NCBI RefSeq assembly: GCF_000568255.1
Contig: NZ_KK037166.1
Span: 8,255,280-8,319,279, forward strand
From: Kutzneria sp. 744
GTDB taxonomy: Bacteria > Actinomycetota > Actinomycetes > Mycobacteriales > Pseudonocardiaceae
Direction of reading: 5' to 3'
Length of the DNA stretch: 64,000 bases
Shown: piece by piece, positions 43,328 to 50,672 of the stretch
How positions within the stretch are numbered: the first letter of the stretch is position 1
Layout of the letters: each line of letters starts with the position of its first letter
The notes under the pieces: generated by a model
Told to the model about the DNA's origin: nothing
Database searches by the model: none
What the model saw: only the letters and a program-made list of their open reading frames with translations
Made by a program: the position numbers and the translations under genes

Positions 43328-43667
43328 ACTGTATAGGAGGCTGATGTTTCTGTCGTTTGCCCCGGGCGATCTCGGTGGCCAGGGCGTCCAGCGGCTGCCG
43401 CCAGAACCGGCGGTAGCGGTCCAGCCAGCCGTCGATCTCCTGGAGCGGGGTGGGGTCGACGGAGTAGAGGCGGCGGGCGCCGTCGGCCCGAACCGTGGTG
43501 AAGCCGTTCTCGCGCAGCACCCGCAGATGCTGCGAGACGCCGGGCTGGGAGATGCCGAACTCCTCCCGGATCACGGCCGTGACCTCGCCGGAGGCCAGCT
43601 CCCCGTCGGCCAGCAGCTCCAGGATGCGCCGGCGGACCGGATCGCCGAGTACGTCGAACGCGTGCAC
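43326..43667 (-). CDS. ArsR family transcriptional regulator
   Basis: A winged-helix protein of about 113 residues: FDVLGDPVRRRILELLADGELASGEV, recognition segment FGISQPGVSQHLRVLRENGFTTV and wing RADGARRLYSVD. This is the SRPBCC-type ArsR subgroup (no metal site). The GTG at 43667 fits the family N-terminus but its GAGGG is very close, so the start is uncertain. It is followed by SCO6745. An array of CACATGTG motifs lies upstream. Confidence 0.85.
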   Translation of the reverse strand: MHAFDVLGDPVRRRILELLADGELASGEVTAVIREEFGISQPGVSQHLRVLRENGFTTVRADGARRLYSVDPTPLQEIDGWLDRYRRFWRQPLDALATEIARGKRQKHQPPIQ

Positions 43668-43753
43668 CCCTCGACCATCGCACCGGCGGCTTATATAACG
43701 CAAGGCCGATACTCCCACCCGGCTCGACCCTCTCCCCGCCCCCACTTTTCCGT

Positions 43754-43860
43754 CACATGTGGCCCGCATGTGGCGCTGGGAGTCGAATGTGCGCCACATG
43801 TGGCGTTAGGGCGGTGCTGGAGGGCGTCGGGAGTTCGCCACATGTGCGCCACATGTGGCA
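43754..43860. repeat. Array of paired CACATGTG motifs, 11-bp phased
   Basis: Three pairs of CACATGTG-like octamers start at 43754/43765, 43784/43795 and 43839/43850; within each pair the two cores are exactly 11 bp apart. The best unit is CGCCACATGTGGCG (43792-43805), a perfect 14-bp palindrome. The array sits in the 336-bp gap between the divergent ArsR gene and the secreted lectin gene, the longest gene-free stretch of the window. It looks like a cooperative operator array. Confidence 0.7.
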
Positions 43861-43907
43861 TTCGGGGCGAGGGGGCATTACTCCGTTCGAGTGATGCCGG
43901 CGTAATT

Positions 43908-43926
43908 GTTAGAGAACTTTCCTAAC
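43908..43926 (+). promoter_or_regulatory. Palindrome GTTAG-N9-CTAAC upstream of lectin gene
   Basis: GTTAGAGAACTTTCCTAAC is an imperfect 19-bp palindrome 78 bp before the start codon. It resembles the GTTAGGAAA...TTTCCTAAC elements often seen before secreted carbohydrate-active proteins of actinomycetes; that comparison is from memory. The region also contains TTGACT at 43931. Confidence 0.5.
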
Positions 43927-44003
43927 CATATTGACTCCGCGGGGCCGCCGGGCGGAATCTTCGTGCACCCCGCCGCCGCGTCCGCCCTGACCCCGGAGGC
44001 ACC

Positions 44004-45623
44004 ATGAGTCGGCGCAGGCTCGCCACGTCCGTGGCGACCGCCATCCTCGTCGTCTTGTCCGCACTGGCCGCGCTGTTCAGCAGCGTGGCGGCGGAGGCGG
44101 CGACGACCGATCAGACGTTCCTGACCTTCTACGGCTGGTGGGACAACACCCCGCCGGGCGGCGACATCTCGTACCCGCAGATCCACGACACCGCCGGCGG
44201 TGTCGGCAGCTTCGACGACCCGATCACCTTCGCCACCGACAACGGCGAGTACAAGGCCGGCACCAAGGTGTGGGTGCCGCGGGTGCGCAAGTACTTCATC
44301 ATGGAGGACAGCTGCGAGGAGTGCAGCGCCGACTGGAACGGCAAGGGCCCCAACGGCGGCCCCAAGCTGCACCACATCGACCTGTGGCTGGGCGGCAAGG
44401 GCGGCAACGCGATGGACGCCATCGACTGCGAAGACGCCCTGACGCACTACAACTCCGACAACACGCCGACGCTGGAGCCGGTGGTGGTCAACCCGCCGTC
44501 GAACGAGGACTACGACGCGACGCCGGTCTTCGACATCAAGACCGGGGCCTGTTACGGCGGCGCGCGGCCCAACCAGACCATCGGCTCGTACAAGAACAAC
44601 TCGACCGGCCTGTGCATCGACGACCCGGGCAACAGCTCCACGTCCGGCACGGCGCTGAAGATGGCCGCCTGCAACGGCTCGGCCGAGCAGACCTTCCTGT
44701 TCCACGGCGCGTTCCTGGTCATCAACAACCTGTGCGCGACGATCTCCGGCAGCACGGTGAAGCTGGGCAAGTGCGACGGCGGGCCGAACAGTCAGCTGTC
44801 GATCAACCCCGACCTCACCATCAACGACATCCAGAGCGGCAAGAAGTGCTTCCGCGACAGCGGCGGATCGCTGGGCACCGGCAGCTGTTCGGGCACGGTG
44901 AGCAAGTGGACCTTCAGTCCGGCCGGGCAGGCCGGCCTGAACGTCGCCGTGAACCCGGCCTCAGCCTCGGTCAAGCCCGGCGCCTCGACGACCGCCACGG
45001 TGGCGGTCAGCGGGGGCACGGGCGCCGTGGCCCTGACGGCGACCGGCGTCCCGGCCGGCGTCACCGTGACGTTTGACCCCGCCTCGGTTTCCGGCAGCGG
45101 CAACTCGACGGTGACGGTGGCGGCCTCGGACACCGCGAAGTCCGGCACGTTCACCGTCGTCGGCACGGACAGCTCGGGCAGCAAGTCGGCCTCGTTCGCG
45201 TTGACGGTGAGCACGGGTGGCGGCACCTCCACGTTGCTGTCGCAGGGAAAGACCGCGACCGCGTCCTCCGTGGAGTCCACGACGTACGCGGCGGCCAAGG
45301 CCTTCGACGGCAACCTGACCTCGACCCGCTGGGCCAGCAAGGAAGGCGCGGATCCGCAGTGGCTCCAGGTCGACCTGGGCGCCACACACAGCGTCACCGA
45401 GGTGAAGCTGGCCTGGGAGGCGGCGTACGGCAAGTCGTACACCATCCAGACCTCCGACGACGGCAAGGCGTGGACGACGATCTACACCACCACGACCGGC
45501 AACGGCGGATCCGACGATCTCACGGGTTTGGCGGGATCCGGCCGGTACGTGCGGATGAACGGCACGGCCCGTGGCACCAGCTACGGCTACTCGCTCTACG
45601 AGTTGCAGGTCTACGGTTCCTGA
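44004..45623 (+). CDS. Secreted multidomain protein: barwin-like, ricin and discoidin domains
   Basis: A 539-residue secreted protein. Signal peptide about residues 1-33; N-terminal double-psi-beta-barrel-like domain (FLTFYGWWDN, GGVGSFDDPITFA, KYFIMEDSCEEC) about 34-165; and a ricin-type beta-trefoil region about 190-305 (NNSTGLCIDDPGNSS). An Ig-like linker about 315-400 and a C-terminal F5/8C discoidin domain about 405-539 (AKAFDGNLTSTRWASKEGADPQWLQVDLG split) complete it. The N-terminal domain resembles expansin or cell-wall-loosening folds; the others bind sugars. GGAGG precedes the ATG. A role in binding or loosening plant or fungal polymers is inferred. Confidence 0.82.
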   Translation: MSRRRLATSVATAILVVLSALAALFSSVAAEAATTDQTFLTFYGWWDNTPPGGDISYPQIHDTAGGVGSFDDPITFATDNGEYKAGTKVWVPRVRKYFIMEDSCEECSADWNGKGPNGGPKLHHIDLWLGGKGGNAMDAIDCEDALTHYNSDNTPTLEPVVVNPPSNEDYDATPVFDIKTGACYGGARPNQTIGSYKNNSTGLCIDDPGNSSTSGTALKMAACNGSAEQTFLFHGAFLVINNLCATISGSTVKLGKCDGGPNSQLSINPDLTINDIQSGKKCFRDSGGSLGTGSCSGTVSKWTFSPAGQAGLNVAVNPASASVKPGASTTATVAVSGGTGAVALTATGVPAGVTVTFDPASVSGSGNSTVTVAASDTAKSGTFTVVGTDSSGSKSASFALTVSTGGGTSTLLSQGKTATASSVESTTYAAAKAFDGNLTSTRWASKEGADPQWLQVDLGATHSVTEVKLAWEAAYGKSYTIQTSDDGKAWTTIYTTTTGNGGSDDLTGLAGSGRYVRMNGTARGTSYGYSLYELQVYGS

Positions 45624-45680
45624 CCGGAAGCTCCAAAGTGCACAGTTGAGTGCCTGTTGGTCCTGCTCAGGCTCGCGTAC

Positions 45681-45711
45681 GCGGCTACCCTGATTTGGTG
45701 GGGGTAGCCGC
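45681..45711 (+). terminator. Hairpin between lectin and lipoxygenase genes
   Basis: Perfect 10-bp arms GCGGCTACCC (45681-45690) and GGGTAGCCGC (45702-45711) surround an 11-nt loop. It lies 58 bp after the lectin stop and 24 bp before the lipoxygenase start, so it may terminate the first transcript or fold in the leader of the second. Confidence 0.5.
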
Positions 45712-45735
45712 TGCGCCAGCCTAGGAGTAACCGCG

Positions 45736-47463
45736 TTGCCCGAGTACCTCATCTCCCAGCACGACCCGCGCGGCGAGCGGGCCGACCAGCTCGCCGCCGT
45801 GCGCGGCGAGTACCGCTACACCATGGACCTCGGCTTCCCGGTGTCCTCGACGCTCGGCGCGGACCAGGAGCCGGGCCCGGGCTGGCAGCTCAAGGCGCTG
45901 GCCAAGCAGGAGGAGCTGCGGCTGAACCTGCTGCGGCTCAAGCGCCAGGGCAAGTGGAACTTCGTCAACGACCTGCAGCCGCTGGCCCCGCACAAGCTGG
46001 CCACGATGGTGCGCGCGGGCGACATGGGCGGCATCGTCGAGTACTTCATGCCGCTGCCCGGCGGCGTCACCGGCGACCACGTCGACAAGACCATCAAGGC
46101 GTTCCAGGACGTGTTCGCCCGCGTCGAGCAGCCGCCGGCGACCGCGGACTTCCGGTCCGACGAGTACTTCGCCGAGGTCATGGTGGCCGGCCCGGACCCG
46201 ACGCGGCTGGTGCGGATGGACCGTGTGCCGGGCAAGTTCCCGCTCACGTCCACGCATCTGGGCGAGGACCTGGACCATGCCATCGCGGCCGGCCGGGTGT
46301 ACTGGATCGACTACGAGGCAATGTCCGCTTTGGACAATGGCACCCACCCGCAGTCGCCGAAGTACATGTACTCGCCGATGGTCGCGTTCGTCGTGCCCCG
46401 CGGCGGCGGTCCGCTGAAGCCGTTCGCGATCCAATGTGGACAGGACCCGGCCGGCCGGGACATCTACACGCCACGTGACGGCTACTCGTGGATGCTGGCC
46501 CGCAACTGTGTGCTGGCCGCGCACAACACGTACCACGAAGTGTTGACGCACCTGGGTTTCACGCACCTGATGAGCGAGCCGGTGCTGATCGCCGCCGTGC
46601 GCAACCTGGCGGTCAACCACCCGGTGGCGGTGCTGCTGCGGCGGCACTTCGAGGGCACCATGTCGATCAACAAGCTGGCCGTGGAGCTGCTGATCCAGCC
46701 CGGCCGGGCGGTGGAGTACCTGATCGGCTCCGACCTGAAGAGCACCTACCCGTGGCTGGCCGAGCACCGGGCCAAGCGCTCGTTCCGTGACAACTACCTG
46801 CCGACCAAGCTGGCCTCCTCACGCGTCGACAGCGTCTCGGCGCTGCCGCACCACCCGTACCGGGACGACGGCCTGCTGGTGTGGAACGCGATCTACCGCT
46901 GGGTCAGCGACTTCGTCGGCGCCTACTACAAGTCTGATGTGGACGTCGTCGGCGACCACGAACTCCAGGCCTGGGCGGCCGAGGTCGCGTCGGCCGAGGG
47001 CGGGCAGGTGCGGGACTTCGGGGCCACGCCGGGGCAGATCCTCGACCGCAACGACCTGGTCGAGATCCTGACCATGGTGGTGTGGACCGCCGGGCCGCAG
47101 CACGCCGCCGTCAACTTCACGCAGGCCGACCACATGGCGTTCCTGCCGGCCAACCCGCTCGCCGGCTACACCGAGGAGCCGAAGGGGCTCGGGCACGGCG
47201 AGGCCGACTGGCTGGCCAACCTGCCGCCGCTGGACGTCGCCGTGCAGCAGTTCTGCGTGATGACCTTCCTCGGCTCGGTGCACCACGGCGTGCTCGGCGA
47301 CTACGGCTCCGACTTCGCCGACAGTGCCGTTTCCTTGTCGCACAAGCGTTTCCGGGGCGATCTGGCCGCCGTCGAGGACGAGATCGTCGCCCGCAACCGC
47401 CGTCGGCCCCGCGCCTACACCTACCTTCAGCCCTCGCTCATTCCCAACAGCACCAACATCTAG
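45736..47463 (+). CDS. Bacterial lipoxygenase family protein
   Basis: A 575-residue lipoxygenase lacking an N-terminal PLAT domain. All iron ligands are recognisable: His267 and His272 in TYHEVLTHLG, His456 and Asn460 in AGPQHAAVNF, and the C-terminal isoleucine Ile575 in NSTNI. Lipoxygenases add dioxygen to polyunsaturated fatty acids. No signal peptide is seen, so the protein should be cytoplasmic. The TTG start has AGGAG 8 bp upstream. Since bacteria seldom make polyunsaturated acids, its substrate may come from a host or the environment. Confidence 0.9.
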   Translation: MPEYLISQHDPRGERADQLAAVRGEYRYTMDLGFPVSSTLGADQEPGPGWQLKALAKQEELRLNLLRLKRQGKWNFVNDLQPLAPHKLATMVRAGDMGGIVEYFMPLPGGVTGDHVDKTIKAFQDVFARVEQPPATADFRSDEYFAEVMVAGPDPTRLVRMDRVPGKFPLTSTHLGEDLDHAIAAGRVYWIDYEAMSALDNGTHPQSPKYMYSPMVAFVVPRGGGPLKPFAIQCGQDPAGRDIYTPRDGYSWMLARNCVLAAHNTYHEVLTHLGFTHLMSEPVLIAAVRNLAVNHPVAVLLRRHFEGTMSINKLAVELLIQPGRAVEYLIGSDLKSTYPWLAEHRAKRSFRDNYLPTKLASSRVDSVSALPHHPYRDDGLLVWNAIYRWVSDFVGAYYKSDVDVVGDHELQAWAAEVASAEGGQVRDFGATPGQILDRNDLVEILTMVVWTAGPQHAAVNFTQADHMAFLPANPLAGYTEEPKGLGHGEADWLANLPPLDVAVQQFCVMTFLGSVHHGVLGDYGSDFADSAVSLSHKRFRGDLAAVEDEIVARNRRRPRAYTYLQPSLIPNSTNI

Positions 47464-47480
47464 CTGTGTTTGTTGGCGCT

Positions 47481-47657
47481 GTGCTTTTTGCCGCGCGTTC
47501 CGCGCGGGGCTCGGCCCCCTTTAAGCCCCTGCCTCGCCCTTGCTGGATTTTTCGAGGCCCGCGTCGGCTCGGGTGGTGGGGCGAGTTGGGTGGCGGACCT
47601 CGAAAAATCCGGCAACCGGGCGAAGCAGGGGCGGGGCCGAGCGCTCTCCGGTGTTGG
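47481..47657 (+). repeat. Structured intergenic repeat, copy B
   Basis: A short hairpin CCGCGCG-TTC-CGCGCGG (47491-47507) is followed by GCTCGGCCCC and a long imperfect stem. Its inner part is the perfect pair GGATTTTTCGAGG / CCTCGAAAAATCC, closing on GGGGCCGAGCGCTCTCCGG. The loop region GTCGGCTCGGGTGG is shared with copies A and C. It lies between the convergent lipoxygenase and YchJ genes; a decayed GCGCTCTCTGGGGTTGG follows at about 47688. Confidence 0.85.
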
Positions 47658-47716
47658 AGGGGCAGGGTTGGGTGTGGGTGGGGGCGGGCGCTCTCTGGGG
47701 TTGGCGGCGGAGGGGT

Positions 47717-48067
47717 CTAGACGGCGTCCAGGTAGACCCACTTGCCGTTCTCCCGCACGAACCGGCTGCGCTCGTGCAGGGAGCCGCCGGTGTAGTGCGC
47801 GTCGAACTCCACGACACCTTCCTTGTCGAACAAGCCGCCCTTGTCGCGGTCGACGATAGACAGCCCCGTCCACTCCGTGTCGTCCAGCGTGAGTCGGCGG
47901 GGCTTCGTCGTGCTGTGCCACGTCCGCAGCAGATACGCCCGGTCGCCGACCGCGAAGGCCGCGTAGCGGGACCGCATCAGCAGCTCCGCCGTCGGCGCGT
48001 TCCCGCCCTGGTGGAAGCGCCCGCAGCAGTCCTCGTACCGGCCACCGAGGCCACATGGACACGTCAT
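47717..48067 (-). CDS. YchJ family (UPF0225) SEC-C-type protein
   Basis: A 116-residue protein of the YchJ/UPF0225 family. The N-terminal zinc-binding SEC-C-like motif is CPCGLGGRYEDCCGRFH, and the body has ELLMRSRYAAFAVGDRAYLLRTWH and the NTF2-like strands VEFDAHYTGG and LHERSRFVRENGKWVYLD. The function is unknown; the fold suggests a small ligand-binding or zinc protein. Structured repeats flank the gene on both sides. Confidence 0.88.
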   Translation of the reverse strand: MTCPCGLGGRYEDCCGRFHQGGNAPTAELLMRSRYAAFAVGDRAYLLRTWHSTTKPRRLTLDDTEWTGLSIVDRDKGGLFDKEGVVEFDAHYTGGSLHERSRFVRENGKWVYLDAV

Positions 48068-48083
48068 GGGCCACATTGTTGCT

Positions 48084-48248
48084 GTGCTTGTTGGCCCTGC
48101 CTCCGGCAGGGCGGCTCGGCCCCTCGTGACCCCTGCCTCGCCCTTGCTGGATTTTTCGAGGCCCGCGTCGGCTCGGGTGGTGGGGCGAGTTGGGTGGCGG
48201 ACCTCGAAAAATCCAGCAACCAGGCGAAGCAGGGGCGGAGCCGAGCGC
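48084..48248 (+). repeat. Structured intergenic repeat, copy C
   Basis: Hairpin GCCCTGCC-TCC-GGCAGGGC (48094-48112) is followed by GGCTCGGCCCCTCGTGACCC. A long stem with the inner pair GGATTTTTCGAGG / CCTCGAAAAATCC closes on GGAGCCGAGCGC. It is nearly identical to copy B across the stem and loop but has a different, still self-complementary, first hairpin. It fills the gap between the divergent YchJ and ArsR genes and ends directly at the ArsR promoter. Confidence 0.85.
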
Positions 48249-48249
48249 A

Positions 48250-48279
48250 TTGACATGTGACCAGATGGTCACCTATTCT
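48250..48279 (+). promoter_or_regulatory. Promoter with operator palindrome in spacer, ArsR/SRPBCC genes
   Basis: TTGACA (48250-48255) and TATTCT (48274-48279) are separated by 18 bp. The spacer contains the perfect inverted repeat GTGACC-AGAT-GGTCAC (48257-48272). Binding there would block RNA polymerase, fitting autorepression by the ArsR protein. Transcription would start about at the GTG of 48287, implying a leaderless transcript. Confidence 0.75.
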
Positions 48280-48286
48280 CGGAGGC

Positions 48287-48610
48287 GTGACCGAGGACGA
48301 CGACCGGGTCTTCAAGGCGCTGGCCGACCCGACCCGCCGCTTCCTGCTCGACCTGCTGCACGCGCGCGACGGGCGGACGCAGTCCGAGCTGGAGGGCGAG
48401 TTGGCGATGAGCCGGTTCGGGGTGGCCAAGCACCTCAAGGTGCTGGAGGAGGCCGGGCTCGTCGTCACCAGGCGAGTCGGCCGGGAGAAGCTGCACCACC
48501 TCAATCCCGTGCCGATCCGCCTCATCCACGACCGCTGGATCGACAAGTACACCGAGCCCCGCGTCGCGGCGCTCACCGAACTCAAGGCCCAGCTCGAATC
48601 CGAGGAGTGA
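48287..48610 (+). CDS. ArsR family transcriptional regulator
   Basis: A 107-residue winged-helix repressor: VFKALADPTRRFLLDLLHARDGR, recognition helix MSRFGVAKHLKVLEEAGLVVT and wing RRVGREKLHHLNP. It belongs to the SRPBCC-linked subgroup and is followed after 3 bp by an SRPBCC gene. GGAGG is only one base before the GTG, and promoter position suggests leaderless initiation at that codon. Confidence 0.9.
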   Translation: MTEDDDRVFKALADPTRRFLLDLLHARDGRTQSELEGELAMSRFGVAKHLKVLEEAGLVVTRRVGREKLHHLNPVPIRLIHDRWIDKYTEPRVAALTELKAQLESEE

Positions 48611-48613
48611 GCT

Positions 48614-49084
48614 ATGAGCGTGCAGGTCAACCGGGTGTTCATCAACGCCAAGCCGCAGCAGGTCTGGGACGGCATCACCAGCCCGGAGTTCAACGACAAG
48701 TACGGCTTCCGCTGCGTCAGCGAGTACGAGCTGAAGGTCGGCGGCAAGTTCCGGGCCCTGGCCAGCAAGGAGATGGCCGCGCACGGCGCCCCCGAGATCA
48801 TCATCGACGGCGAGGTGCTGGAGTGCGACCCGCCCCGCCGCCTGGTCCAGACCTGGCACGCCATGTTCAGCCCCGAGATCGGCGCCGAGCCGGTGACCAC
48901 GCTGACCTGGGAGCTGGAGGAGCAGTACGGCTCCACCCGCCTCACCGTCACCCACGAGACCACCGACGCCCCGATGACCGCCGCCATGACCAGCGGCGAG
49001 ATCGCCGACGCCGGCGGTGGCTGGCCCTACCTGCTCAGCGACCTCAAGACATTCCTGGAGAGCGGCGCCCCGATGGGTGGCTGA
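48614..49084 (+). CDS. SRPBCC (AHSA1-like) domain protein
   Basis: A 156-residue START-fold protein: VNRVFINAKPQQVWDGITSPEF at the start, ELKVGGKFRAL, and the terminal GGGWPYLLSDLKTFLE helix of the activator-of-Hsp90 homologue family. It presumably binds a small hydrophobic ligand. It forms an operon with the ArsR regulator; the order is reversed relative to the similar pair at 25151-25853. Confidence 0.87.
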   Translation: MSVQVNRVFINAKPQQVWDGITSPEFNDKYGFRCVSEYELKVGGKFRALASKEMAAHGAPEIIIDGEVLECDPPRRLVQTWHAMFSPEIGAEPVTTLTWELEEQYGSTRLTVTHETTDAPMTAAMTSGEIADAGGGWPYLLSDLKTFLESGAPMGG

Positions 49085-49161
49085 AGTCGGGCAAAAGGGC
49101 CTTACGGCGGGTCGGGGCGTGGGACACTCGCGGTCGACGGTTGTGGTCACACGGAGGTGAT

Positions 49162-49797
49162 GTGACGGTGCCCTGGGACCCCGGAGACCCGAACCCTGCC
49201 CCGACTCGCGCCCTTCCCGACGTGCGCGGGATTCCAGCGCCGCCGAACGATCAGCTGTCCATCTACGTCAACACCGACGAGCTTCCCGCGGGCCTGCTCG
49301 ACGCCGTTTCCGATCTGCTGGCCGAGATCGACGTGCAGGTGGAGCAGGAGGGGCAGGTCGTTCGGGGTTCCTGGTGGCAGCGCTGGAAGATCGGCCTGAA
49401 GCGGGCGGACGCGGGGGCCAAGATCAAGGAACTGGCCGAGAAGCTGGAACGGGCCGGCGAGCTGAAGTACATCGTCGTCGAGCGGTCGGTGAGCGAGAAG
49501 AACCAGGCCGACGCCGTCTCGGCGATCATCAAGTCGCTCGAAGGTGTCGAGAGTGCGGTCATCCAGCTCAGCAGCATGCTGATCGTGAAGCACGACGGGA
49601 AAGTGCTCGCCCGGGTGCTCAGCGAGCAGGAGCTCCGGCTACTCGAGAAGGACCCCACCCTGTTGCAGTCACCCGGGTCGATCCTTGAACTCCTGTCGCG
49701 GGGCCGGGTCGCGCCCACCGAGGGGATTCCGTGGGCCGGGGTGGGCTACGGCGGGCCCGCGGGCGGGGCCACGACTTCGGAGGTGGTGCTGCCCTGA
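49162..49797 (+). CDS. Conserved protein of unknown function
   Basis: A protein of about 211 residues starting at a GTG with GGAGG 4 bp upstream. The N-terminal 25 residues are Pro-rich and disordered. The middle contains a predicted strand-helix core (LSIYVNTDELPAGLLDAVSDLLAEIDVQ split) and amphipathic helices DAGAKIKELAEKLERAGELKY, and the C-terminus is Gly-rich. No motif or signal peptide is recognised. Third-position GC bias supports a real gene. The function cannot be assigned. Confidence 0.7.
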   Translation: MTVPWDPGDPNPAPTRALPDVRGIPAPPNDQLSIYVNTDELPAGLLDAVSDLLAEIDVQVEQEGQVVRGSWWQRWKIGLKRADAGAKIKELAEKLERAGELKYIVVERSVSEKNQADAVSAIIKSLEGVESAVIQLSSMLIVKHDGKVLARVLSEQELRLLEKDPTLLQSPGSILELLSRGRVAPTEGIPWAGVGYGGPAGGATTSEVVLP

Positions 49798-49803
49798 CCG
49801 GGC

Positions 49804-50601
49804 TCACGTGCCGCCGAAGTCCTGACCCGGGGCGGCGACGATCTTGGTCACCTGGTCGCCGCTGACGGTCAGGCGCAGCACGGCGAACTCGCGGCGGTTG
49901 ATGAAGGCGATGAGCTGGGGCGGCGCCGAGACGAGGGTGGCGTGGCCGAGGAAGCGGAGCAGCCCGGCGGCGACATCGGCGCTGCCATGGCGTTCACGGT
50001 CGGCGCCGGCGAAGGTGCCGGTGCCCCAGACCTCGGGGTGCAGGACCCGGAGCAGGGCGTCGAGGTCGCCGGTGGAGCAGGCGGTGATGAAGCGCTCGGT
50101 GACGAGCTGGTGCTCGGCGTCGTCGACCGGATAGCTGCGCTCCAGGGCGATGTGCTGGCGGGCGCGGCGGGCCAGCTGACGGCAGGTGGCGACCGGCCGG
50201 CCGAGGGATTCGGCGACGGACTCGAAGGGCGTGCCGAACACGTCGTGCAGGATGAAGGCGACCCGTTCGGCCGGGGGAAGCCGTTGCAGCACAACCAGAA
50301 GCGCCAGCCGGACCTCGTCGTCGAGCGTGACGCGGTCGGCCGGGTCGACGGTCGCCGGCAGCTCGGGCACGTCGCCGGGCAGCTCGCGCCGGGAATGCGC
50401 GGACTTCAGCTGGTCCAGGCACAGCCGGCTGGTCACGACGGTGAGCCAGCCCCGGTCGTCGTCCACGTCCACGGCGGCCGACCAGCGGACAAAAGCCTCC
50501 TGCACGACGTCCTCGGCCGCGCCGATGTCGCCGAGCATGCGGTACGCCAGGTTCACCAGGTACGGGCGGTTGGCCCGCCACACCTCACCGAAGCCAGTCA
50601 C
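49804..50601 (-). CDS. ECF41/SigJ-type sigma factor with SnoaL-like C-terminal domain
   Basis: A 265-residue sigma factor: region 2 (YLVNLAYRMLGDIGAAEDVVQEAFVRW), region 4 (LPPAERVAFILHDVFGTPFESVAESLGRPVATCRQLARRAR) and an added SnoaL-like domain of about 100 residues (FITACSTGDLDALLRVLHPEVWG). In the ECF41 group this domain regulates the sigma factor in place of an anti-sigma protein. The GTG at 50601 lies just after a TGTCAC-N17-CGTC promoter of ECF41 type, so self-activation and leaderless translation are likely. Divergent reductase genes are probable targets. Confidence 0.87.
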   Translation of the reverse strand: MTGFGEVWRANRPYLVNLAYRMLGDIGAAEDVVQEAFVRWSAAVDVDDDRGWLTVVTSRLCLDQLKSAHSRRELPGDVPELPATVDPADRVTLDDEVRLALLVVLQRLPPAERVAFILHDVFGTPFESVAESLGRPVATCRQLARRARQHIALERSYPVDDAEHQLVTERFITACSTGDLDALLRVLHPEVWGTGTFAGADRERHGSADVAAGLLRFLGHATLVSAPPQLIAFINRREFAVLRLTVSGDQVTKIVAAPGQDFGGT

Positions 50602-50610
50602 AAGGGTTAC

Positions 50611-50664
50611 GACGATACGGGCCGCCGGAAAGTGACATGTCACTTTCTCGAAGGCCGCATCGTC
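50611..50664. promoter_or_regulatory. Divergent ECF41-type promoters sharing a 20-bp palindrome
   Basis: GAAAGTGACATGTCACTTTC (50628-50647) is a perfect palindrome. Each half carries TGTCAC as a -35 element, followed 17 bp later by CGTC: 50661-50664 on the plus strand and 50614-50611 on the minus strand. This matches the promoter form known for ECF41 sigma factors (TGTCACA then CGTC, from memory). It faces both the sigma gene and the first reductase gene. Confidence 0.8.
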
Positions 50665-50672
50665 CTGAAGGC

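Noticed and set aside
43754-43860. CACATGTG cluster as a CRISPR array
   Set aside because: Repeats are 8-14 bp and palindromic, spacers are unequal and short, and no cas genes are present.
32000-47463. A secondary-metabolite biosynthetic cluster
   Set aside because: There are tailoring-like enzymes (lipoxygenase, flavin enzyme, SDR) but no PKS, NRPS, terpene or RiPP core enzyme, and genes are in many small units with different regulators.
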